From contig JAWQEG010000166.1 in the NCBI GenBank assembly GCA_033782935.1, positions 648,001 to 712,000 of the forward strand: a stretch of 64,000 nucleotides of DNA, in the 5' to 3' direction. A program made the position numbers and the translations under genes. This DNA is from Petrolisthes cinctipes (Eukaryota > Arthropoda > Malacostraca > Decapoda > Porcellanidae). The notes under the pieces are model-generated. The model searched no databases. It was given only the letters and a program-made list of their open reading frames with translations, and was not told where the DNA came from. Positions 52,025 through 62,861 of this stretch are shown one piece after another (within the stretch, counting starts at the first letter, position 1; the number at the start of each line of letters is the position of its first letter).

Positions 52025-55000
52025 TTAGCATGCTATGGGCTTATATTTTGAAGATATTCTAGCACTGAGTAGGCATGTACAGATCGCTTCTGGGACCCAA
52101 AAATATCGAATTTTCGGGTGTTTTGAGCCCAAATTTGAGATATAAACGGGTACAGAAGATGCATGCACATATTGACTTTGGGCACCTAAAATATCGAATT
52201 TCAGCATGTTTTGGGCCTGTATTTTGAAAATACTCTAACAGGGAGTAGGCATGTACAGATCGCTTCTGGGACCCAAGAATATCGGAATTTCGGGTGTTTT
52301 TGAGCCAGAATTTAAGATATAAACGGGTACAGAAGATGCATGCTTATATCGACTTTTTGCACCAAAAATATCGATTTTTAGTATGTTTTGGGCCTATATT
52401 TTGAAAATATTCTAGCACTGAGTAGGCATGTACAGATCGCTTCTGGGACCCAAAAATATCGGATTTTTGGGTGTTTTGAGCCTGAATTTAAGATATAAAC
52501 GGGTAAAGAAGATGATTAACATATCGACTTTTTGCACCTAAAATATCGATTTTGAGCATGTTTTGGGCCTATATTTTGGAAATTTTCTAGCACTGAGTAG
52601 GCATGTACAGATCGCTTCTGGGACCCAAAAATATCGGATTTTCGGGTGTTTTGAGCCTGAGTTTGGGATATAAACGGGTAAAGAAGATGCATACACATAT
52701 TGACTTTGGGCACCTAAAATATCGAATTTCAGCATGTTTTAGGCCTGTATATTGAAAATACTCTAAAACAGAGTAGGCATGTACAGATCGTTTCTGGGAC
52801 CCAAAAATATCGAATTTTCCGGTATTTTGAGCCTGAATTTGAGATATAAACGGGTACAGAAGATGCATGCACATATCGACGTTTTGCACCTAAAATATCG
52901 ATTTTGAGCATGTTTAGGGTCTGCATCTTGAAAACATTCTAGCAAGGAGAAGGCATGTACAGATCGCTTCTGGGACCCAAAAATATCGGATTTTCGGTGT
53001 TTTGAGCCTGAATTTAAGATATAAACGGATACAGAAGATGCTTGCTTATATCGACTTTTTGCACCAAAAATATCAATTTTCAGAATGTTTTCGGTCTGTT
53101 TCTTGAAAACATTCCAGCAAGGAGTAGGCATGTCTAGATTGCTTCTGGGACCAAAAAATATAGAATTTTCGGTTGTTTTGAGCCTGAATTTGGGATATAA
53201 ACGGGTACAGAAGATACATACACATATTGACTTTGGGCACCTAAAATATCGAATTTCAGTATGTTTTGGGACTGTATATTGAAAATACTCTAACACGGAG
53301 TAGGCATGTACAGATCGCCTCTGAGACCAAAAAATATCGAATTTTTGGTGTTTAGAGCCTGAATTTGAGATATAAACGGGTACAGAAGATGCATGCACAT
53401 ATCGACTTTGGGCACTAAAAATATCGATTTTTAGCATGCTTTGGGCCTATATTTAAAGATATTCTAGCATTAAGTAGGTATGTACAGATCGCTTCTGGGA
53501 CCCAAGAATATCGAATTTTCGAGTGTTTTGAACCTGAATTTGAGATATAAACGGGTACAGAAGATGCATGCACATATCGACGATTTGCACCTAAAATATT
53601 GATTTTGAGCATGTTTAGGGTCTGCATCATTAAAACATTCTAGCAAGGATTAGGCATGTACAGATCGCTTCTGGGGCCCAAAAATATCGAAGTATCGGGT
53701 GTTTTGAGCCTGAATTTGGGATATAAACGGGTACAGAAGATGCATACACATATTGACTTTAGGCACCTAAAATATCGATTTTTAGCATGTTTTGCGCCTT
53801 TATTTAAAAAATATTCTAGCACTCAGTAGGCATGTACAGATCGCATCTGGGACCCAAAAATATAGAATTTTCAGGTGTTTTGAGCCTGAATTTGGGATAT
53901 AAACGAGTACAGAAGATACATACCCATATCGACTTTGGGCACCAAAAATATCGATTTTTAGCATGCTTTGGGCCTATATTTTGAAGATATTCTAGCACTG
54001 AGTAGGCATGTACAGATCACTTCTGGGACCCAAAAATATCGAATTTTCGGGTGTTTTGAGCCTGAATATGAGATATAAACGAGTACAGAAGATGCATACA
54101 CATATTGACTTTGGGCATCTAAAATATCGAATTTCAGCATGTTTTGGGCCTGTATTTTGAAAATACTCTAACAGGGAGTAGGCATGTACAGATCGCTTCT
54201 GGGACCCAAAAATATCGAATTTTCGGGTGTTTTGAGCCTGAATTTGAGATATAAACCGATACAAAAGATGATTAACATATCGACTTTTTGCACCTAAAAT
54301 ATCGATTTTGAGCATGTTTTGGGCCTATATCTTGGATGTTTTCTAGCACTGAGTAGGCATGTTCAGATCGCTTCTGGGACCCAAAAATATCGGATTTTCG
54401 GGTGTTTTGAGCCTTAATTTAAGATATAAACGGATACAGAAGATGCATGCTTATATCGACTTTTTGCACCAAAAATATAAATTTTTAGAATGTTTTGGGT
54501 CTGTTTCTTGAAAACATTCTAGCAAGGAGTCTAGATTGCTTCTGGGACCAAAAAATATAGAATTTTCGGGCGTTTTGAGCCTGAATATGAGATATAAACG
54601 GGTACAGAAGATGCATACATATATTGACTTTGGGCATCTAAAATATCGAATTTCAGCATGTTTTGGGCCTGTATTTTGAAAATACTCTAACAGGGAGAAG
54701 GCATGTACAGATCGCTTCTGTGACCCAAAAATATCGAATTTTTGGTGTTTAGAGCCTGAATTTGATATATAAACGGGTACAGAAGATGCATGCACATATC
54801 GACTTTTGGCACCAAAAATATCGATTTTTAGCATGCTTTGGGCCTATATTTTGAAGATATTCTAGTATTAAGTAGGCATGTACAGATCGCTTCTGGGACT
54901 AAAAAATATTAAATTTTCGAGTGTTTTGTGTCTGAATTTATGATATAAACGGGTACAGAAGATGAATGCACATATCGACTTTGGGCACCAAAAATATCGA

Positions 55001-57960
55001 TTTTTAGCATGCTTTGGGCCTATATTTTGAAGATATTCTAGCACTGAGTAGGCATGTACAGATCGCTTCTGGGACCCAAAAATATCGAATTTTTGAGTGT
55101 TTTGAACCTAAATTTGAGATATAAACGGGTACAGAAGATACATGCACATATCGACTTTTGCACCTAAAATATCGATTTTGAGCATGTTTAGGGTCTGTAT
55201 CTTGAAAATATTCTAGCACTGAGTAGGCATGTACAGATCGCTTCTGGGACCCAAAAATATCGAATTTTCGGGTGTTTTGAGCCTGAATTTGAGATATAAA
55301 CCGATACAAAAGATGATTAACATATCGACTTTTTGCACCTAAAATATCGATTTTGAGCATGTTTTGGGCCTATATCTTGGATGTTTTCTAGCACTGAGTA
55401 GGCATGTTCAGATCGCTTCTGGGACCCAAAAATATCGGATTTTCGGGAGTTTTGAGCCTTAATTTAAGATATAAACGGATACAGATGATGCATGCTTATA
55501 TCGACTTTTTGCACCAAAAATATCAATTTTTAGAATGTTTTGGGTCTGTTTCTTGAAAACATTCTAGCAAGGAATCTAGATTGCTTCTGGGACCAAAAAA
55601 TATAGAATTTTCGGGCGTTTTGAGCCTGAATATGACATATAAACGGGTACAGAAGATGCATACACATATTGACTTTGGGCATATAAAATATCGAATTTCA
55701 GCATGTTTTGGGCCTGTATTTTGAAAATACTCTAACAGGGAGAAGGCATGTACAGATCGCTTCTGTGACCCAAAAATATCGAATTTTTGGTGTTTAGAGC
55801 CTGAATTTGATATATAAACGGGTACAGAAGATGCATGCACATATCGACTTTGGGCACCAAAAATATCGATTTTTAGCATGCTTTGGGCCTATACTTTGAA
55901 GATATTCTAGCATTAAGTAGGCATGTACAGATCGCTTCTGGGACTAAAAAATATTAAATTTTCGAGTGTTTTGTGTCTGAATTTATGATATAAACGGGTA
56001 CAGAAGATGAATGCACATATCGACTTTGGGCACCAAAAATATCGATTTTTAGCATGCTTTGGGCCTATATTTTGAAGATATTCTAGCACTGAGTAGGCAT
56101 GTATAGATCGCTTCTGGGACCCATAAATATCGAATTTTTGAGTGTTTTGAACCTGAATTTGAGATATAAACGGGTACAGAAGATACATGCACATATCGAC
56201 TTTTGCACCTAAAATATCGATTTTGAGCATGTTTAGGGTCTGTATCTTGAAAATATTCTAGCAAGGAGTAGGCATGTACAGATCGCTTCTGGGACCCTAA
56301 AATATCGAAGTTTCGGGTCTTTTGAGCCTGAATTTGGGATAGAAACGGGTACAGAAGATACATACACATATTGACTTTGGGCACCTAAAATATCGATTTT
56401 TAGCATGTTTTGGGCCTATATTTTGAAAATATTCTAGCACTGAGTAGGCATGTACAGATCGCTTCTGGGACTCAAAAATATTGAACTTTCTCGTGTTTTG
56501 TGCCTGAATTTGAGATATAAACGGGTACAAAAGATGCATGCACATATCGACTTTTTGCACCTAAAATATCGAATTTGAGCATGTTTTGGGTCTATATTTT
56601 GGAAATTTTCTAGCACTGAGTAGGCATGTACAGATCGTTTCTGGGACCAAAAAAATTCGGATTTTTGGGTGTTTTGAGCCTAATTTTTAGATATAAACGG
56701 GTAAAGAAGATACATGCCTATATCGACTTTTTGCACAAAAAATATCGATTTTCAGAATGTTTTGAATCTATATCTACAAAACATTCTAGCAAGGAGTAGG
56801 CATGTACAGATTGCTTCTGGGACCTAAAAATATTGAATTTTCGGGTGTTTTGAGCCTGAATTTGGGATATAAACGGGTACAGAAGATACATACACATATT
56901 GAATTTGGGCACATAAAATATCGATTTTTAGCATGTTTTTGGCCTGTATTTTGAAAATATTCTAGCACTGAGTAGGCATGTACAGATCGCTTCTAGGACC
57001 CAAAAATATCGAATTTTCGAGTGTTTTGAACCTGAATTTGAGATATAAACAGGTACAGAAGATGCATGCACATATCGACTTTTGCACCTAAAATATCGAT
57101 TTTGAGCATGTTTAGGGTCTGTATCTTGAAAATATTCTAGCAAGGAGTAGGCATGTACAGATCGCTTCTGGGACCCAAAAATATCGAAGTTTCGGGTGTT
57201 TTGAGCCAGAATATGGGATATAAACGGGTACAGAAGATGCATACACATATTGACTTTGGGCACCTAAAATATCGAATTTCAGCATGTTTTAGGCCTTTAT
57301 TTTGAAAATACTCTAACACGGAGTAGGCATGTACAGATCGCTTCTGGGACCCAAAAATATCGAATTTTTGGGTGTTTTGAGCCTGAATATGAGATATAAA
57401 CGGGTACAGAAGATGCATACACATATTGACTTTGGGCACCTAAAATATTGAATTTCAGCATGTTTTGGGTCTGTATTTTGAAAATACTCTAACACGGAGT
57501 AGGCATGTACAGATTGCTTCTAGGACCCAAAAATAGAGAATATTCGGGTGTTTTGAGCCTGAATTTGGGATAGAAACGGGTACAGAAGATACATACACAT
57601 ATTGACTTTGGGCACCTAAAATATCGATTTTAGCTTGTTTTGGGCCTATATTTTGAAAATATTCTAGCACTGAGTAGGCATGTACAGATCGCTTCTGGGA
57701 CTCAAAAATATTGAACTTTCTGGTGTTTTGTGCCTGAATTTGAGATATAAACGGGTAAAGAAGATGCATGCACATATCGACGTTTTGCACCTAAAATATC
57801 GATTTTGAGCATGTTTAGGGTCTGCATCTTGAAAACATTCTAGCAAGGAGTAGGCATGTACAGATCGCTTCTGGGACCCCAAAATATCGAATTTTCGGGT
57901 GTTTTGAGCCAGAATTTGGTATATAAACGGGTACAGAAGATACATACACATATTGACTTT
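52025..57960 (+). repeat. Modules P (short) and Q, copy 2
   Basis: 52025-52330 is a short P. 52.4-57.45 kb is collinear with 17.25-21.05 kb at about 35.17 kb, rising to 36.39 kb. Rare shared marks are ggagaaggcatgtacag (52946), ttcggttgttttgagcc (53168), ctatatttaaagatattc (53442), caaggagtctagattgc (54523) and ataaaccgatac (54251). 57.45-57.96 kb carries X, C and Z monomers leading into the terminal HOR. Confidence 0.78.
54173..56262 (+). repeat. Local tandem duplication of 6 monomers (1,045 bp)
   Basis: 54173-55217 and 55218-56262 match at an offset of 1,045 bp. Marks present twice are ataaaccgatacaaaag (54251, 55296), caaggagtctagattgc or caaggaatctagattgc (54523, 55568), ttggatgttttctagc (54333, 55378) and gtctgaatttatgatata (54931, 55976). 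The unit is 11 bp short of 6 x 176, in part because one monomer lacks aggcatgt. Module Q copy 1 has the caaggagtctagattgc monomer once only. Confidence 0.85.
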
Positions 57961-58296
57961 TGGCACCTAAAATATCTAATTTTACCATGTTTTAGGCCTG
58001 TATTTTGAAAATACTCTAACAGGGAGTAGGCATGTACAGATCACTTCTGGGACCCCAAAATATCGAATTTTCGGGTGTTTTTGAGCCTGAATTCTAGATA
58101 TAAACGGGTACAGAAGATGCATGCACATATCGATTTTGGACACCTAAAATATCGATTTTTAGCATGTTTTGAGCCTATATTTTGAAAACATTCTAGAACT
58201 AAGTAGGCATGTACAGATCGCTTCTGGGACTCAAAAATATTAAATTTTCGAGTGTTTTGTGCCTGAATTTGAGATATAAACGGGTACAGAAGAAAA

Positions 58297-59350
58297 TTAA
58301 CATATCGACTTTTTGCACCTAAAATATCGATTTTGAGCATGTTTTGGGCCTATATTTTGGAAATTTTCTAGCACTGAGTAGGCATGTACAGATCGCTTCT
58401 GGGACCCAAAAATATCGGATTTTCGGGTGTTTTGAGCCTGAGTTTGGGATATAAACGGGTAAAGAAGATGCATACACATATTGACTTTGGGCACCTAAAA
58501 TATCGAATTTTAGCATGTTTTAGGCCTGTATATTGAAAAAACTCTAAAACGGAGTAGGCATGTACAGATCGCTTCTGGGACCCAAAAATAGAGAATTTTT
58601 GGTGTTTAGAGCCTGAATTTGAGATATAAACGGGTACAGAAGATGCATGCACATATCGACTTTGGGCACCAAAAATATCGATATTTAGCATGCTTTGGGC
58701 CTATATTTTGAAGATATTCTAGCATTAAGTAGGTATGTACAGATCGCTTCTGGGACCCAAGAATATCGAATTTTCGAGTGTTTTGAACCTGAATTTGAGA
58801 TATAAACGGGTACAGAAGATGCATGCACATATCGACGTTTTGCACCTAAAATATCGATTTTGAGCATGTTTTGGGTCTGCATCTTGAAAACATTCTAGCA
58901 AGGAGTAGGCATGTACAGATCGCTTCTGGGACCCCAAAATATCGAATTTTCGGGTGTTTTGAGCCAGAATTTGGTATATAAACGGGTACAGAAGATACAT
59001 ACACATATTGACTTTTGGCACCTAAAATATCGAATTTTACCATGTTTTAGGCCTGTAATTTGAAAATACTCTAACAGGGAGTAGGCATGTACAGATCGCT
59101 TCTGGGACCAAAAAATATCGAATTTTCGGGTGTTTTGAGCCTGAATTCTAGATATAAACGGGTACAGAAGATGCATGCACATATCGACTTTGGACACCTA
59201 AAATATCGATTTTTAGCATGTTTTGAGCCTATATTTTGAAAACATTCTAGAACTGAGTAGGCATGTACAGATCGCTTCTGGGACTCAAAAATATTAAATT
59301 TTCGAGTGTTTTGTGCCTGAATTTGAGATATAAACGGATACAGAAGATAA
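58297..59350 (+). repeat. Terminal HOR unit 1 (6 monomers, 1,054 bp)
   Basis: Lacks the second X monomer: at about 58592 the text passes from cccaaaaatagagaa to tttttggtgtttagagcc, whereas complete units have a full extra monomer between these two pieces. Carries aaaattaacat where later units have ataattaacat. Confidence 0.85.
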
Positions 59351-60579
59351 TTAACATATCGACTTTTTGCACCTAAAATATCGATTTTGAGCATGTTTTG
59401 GGCCTATATTTTGGAAATTTTCTAGCACTGAGTAGGCATGTACAGATTGCTTCTGGGACCCAAAAATATCGGATTTTCGGGTGTTTTGAGCCTGAGTTTG
59501 GGATATAAACGGGTAAAGAAGATGCATACACATATTGACTTTGGGCACCTAAAATATCGAATTTTAGCATGTTTTAGGCCTGTATATTGAAAAAACTCTA
59601 AAACGGAGTAGGCATGTACAGATCGCTTCTGGGACCCAAAAATAGAGAATATTCGGATGTTTTGAGCCTGAATTTGGGATATAAACGGGTACAGAAGATG
59701 CAACATATATTGACTTTGGGCACCTAAAATATCGAATTTCAGCATGTTTTGGGACTGTATATTGAAAATACTCTCACACGGAGTAGGCATGTACAGATCG
59801 CCTCTGAGACCAAAAAATATCGAATTTTTGGTGTTTAGAGCCTGAATTTGAGATATAAACGGGTACAGAAGATGCATGCACATATCGACTTTGGGCACCA
59901 AAAATATCGATTTTTAGCATGCTTTGGGCCTATATTTTGAAGATATTCTAGCATTAAGTAGGTATGTACAGATCGCTTCTGGGACCCAAGAATATCGAAT
60001 TTTCGAGTGTTTTGAACCTGAATTTGAGATATAAACGGGTACAGAAGATGCATGCACATATCGACGTTTTGCACCTAAAATATCGATTTTGAGCATGTTT
60101 AGGGTCTGCATCTTGAAAACATTCTAGCAAGGAGTAGGCATGTACAGATCGCTTCTGGGACCCCAAAATATCGAATTTTCGGGTGTTTTGAGCCAGAATT
60201 TGGTATATAAACGGGTACAGAAGATACATACACATATTGACTTTTGGCACCTAAAATATCGAATTTTACCATGTTTTAGGCCTGTATTATGAAAATACTC
60301 TAACAGGGAGTAGGCATGTACAGATCGCTTCTGGGACCAAAAAATATCGAATTTTCGGGTGTTTTGAGCCTGAATTCTAGATATAAACGGGTACAGAAGA
60401 TGCATGCACATATCGACTTTGGACACCTAAAATATCGATTTTTAGCATGTTTTGAGCCTATATTTTGAAAACATTCTAGAACTGAGTAGGCATGTACAGA
60501 TCGCTTCTGGGACTCAAAAATATTAAATTTACGAGTGTTTTGTGCCTGAATTTGAGATATAAACGGGTACAGAAGATAA
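59351..60579 (+). repeat. Terminal HOR unit 2 (7 monomers, 1,229 bp)
   Basis: Complete unit. Marks cggatacagaagataat (just before the anchor), acagattgcttctggg (59443) and atattcggatgttttg (59649) are shared with unit 4 rather than with unit 3. One base is missing in gatgcaacatatattg (59698), which joins two reverse-strand frames into a longer open frame. Confidence 0.87.
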
Positions 60580-61632
60580 TTAACATATCGACTTTTTGCA
60601 TCTAAAATATCGATTTTGAGCATGTTTTGGGCCTATATTTTGGAAATTTTCTAGCACTGAGTAGGCATGTACAGATCGCTTCTGGGACCCAAAAATATCG
60701 GATTTTCGGGTGTTTTGAGCCTGAGTTTGGGATATAAATGGGTAAAGAAGATGCATACACATATTGACTTTGGGCACCTAAAATATCGAATTTTAGCATG
60801 TTTTAGGCCTGTATATTGAAAAAACTCTAAAACGGAGTAGGCATGTACAGATCGCTTCTGGGACCCAAAAATAGAGAATATTCGGGTGTTTTGAGCCTGA
60901 ATTTGGGATATAAACGGGTACAGAAGATGCAACATATATTGACTTTGGGCACCTAAAATATCGAATTTCAGCATGTTTTGGGACTGTATATTGAAAATAC
61001 TCTCACACGGAGTAGGCATGTACAGATCGCCTCTGAGACCAAAAAATATCGAATTTTTGGTGTTTAGAGCCTGAATTTGAGATATAAACGGGTACAGAAG
61101 ATGCATGCACATATCGACTTTGGGCACCAAAAATATCGATTTTTAGCATGCTTTGGGCCTATATTTTGAAGATATTCTAGCATTAAGTAGGTATGTACAG
61201 ATCGCTTCTGGGACCCAAGAATATCGAATTTTCGAGTGTTTTGAACCTGAATTTGAGATATAAACGGGTACAGAAGATACATACACATATTGACTTTTGG
61301 CACCTAAAATATCGAATTTTACCATGTTTTAGGCCTGTAATTTGAAAATACTCTAACAGGGAGTAGGCATGTACAGATCGCTTCTGGGACCAAAAAATAT
61401 CGAATTTTCGGGTGTTTTGAGCCTGAATTCTAGATATAAACGGGTACAGAAGATGCATGCACATATCGACTTTGGACACCTAAAATATCGATTTTTAGCA
61501 TGTTTTGAGCCTATATTTTGAAATCATTCTAGAACTGAGTAGGCATGTACAGATCGCTTCTGGGACTCAAAAATATTAAATTTTCGAGTGTTTTGTGCCT
61601 GAATTTGAGATATAAACGGATACAGAAGATAA
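60580..61632 (+). repeat. Terminal HOR unit 3 (6 monomers, 1,053 bp)
   Basis: Lacks the Z monomer: at about 61278 cgggtacagaagat is followed at once by acatacacatattgactttt, which in units 2 and 4 lies one monomer further on. This deletion is at a different place from that in unit 1, so it arose independently. Confidence 0.87.
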
Positions 61633-62861
61633 TTAACATATCGACTTTTTGCACCTAAAATATCGATTTTGAGCATGTTTTGGGCCTATATTTTGGAAAT
61701 TTTCTAGCACTGAGTAGGCATGTACAGATTGCTTCTGGGACCCAAAAATATCGGATTTTCGGGTGTTTTGAGCCTGAGTTTGGGATATAAACGGGTAAAG
61801 AAGATGCATACACATATTGACTTTGGGCACCTAAAATATCGAATTTTAGCATGTTTTAGGCCTGTATATTGAAAAAACTCTAAAACGGAGTAGGCATGTA
61901 CAGATCGCTTCTGGGACCCAAAAATAGAGAATATTCGGATGTTTTGAGCCTGAATTTGGGATATAAACGGGTACAGAAGATGCAACATATATTGACTTTG
62001 GGCACCTAAAATATCGAATTTCAGCATGTTTTGGGACTGTATATTGAAAATACTCTCACACGGAGTAGGCATGTACAGATCGCCTCTGAGACCAAAAAAT
62101 ATCGAATTTTTGGTGTTTAGAGCCTGAATTTGAGATATAAACGGGTACAGAAGATGCATGCACATATCGACTTTGGGCACCAAAAATATCGATTTTTAGC
62201 ATGCTTTGGGCCTATATTTTGAAGATATTCTAGCATTAAGTAGGTATGTACAGATCGCTTCTGGGACCCAAGAATATCGAATTTTCGAGTGTTTTTAACC
62301 TGAATTTGAGATATAAACGGGTACAGAAGATGCATGCACATATCGACGTTTTGCACCTAAAATATCGATTTTGAGCATGTTTAGGGTCTGCATCTTGAAA
62401 ACATTCTAGCAAGGAGTAGGCATGTACAGATCGCTTCTGGGACCCCAAAATATCGAATTTTCGGGTGTTTTGAGCCAGAATTTGGTATATAAACGGGTAC
62501 AGAAGATACATACACATATTGACTTTTGGCACCTAAAATATCGAATTTTACCATGTTTTAGGCCTGTATTATGAAAATACTCTAACAGGGAGTAGGCATG
62601 TACAGATCGCTTCTGGGACCAAAAAATATCGAATTTTCGGGTGTTTTGAGCCTGAATTCTAGATATAAACGGGTACAGAAGATGCATGCACATATCGACT
62701 TTGGACACCTAAAATATCGATTTTTAGCATGTTTTGAGCCTATATTTTGAAAACATTCTAGAACTGAGTAGGCATATACAGATCGCTTCTGGGACTCAAA
62801 AATATTAAATTTTCGAGTGTTTTGTGCCTGAATTTGAGATATAAACGGGTACAGAAGATAA
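61633..62861 (+). repeat. Terminal HOR unit 4 (7 monomers, 1,229 bp)
   Basis: Complete unit, closest to unit 2 at an offset of 2,282 bp: both have cggatacagaagataat before the anchor, acagattgcttctggg, and atattcggatgttttg. Carries private ggcatatacagatcg (62770) and gtttttaacctgaa (62291). Confidence 0.87.
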
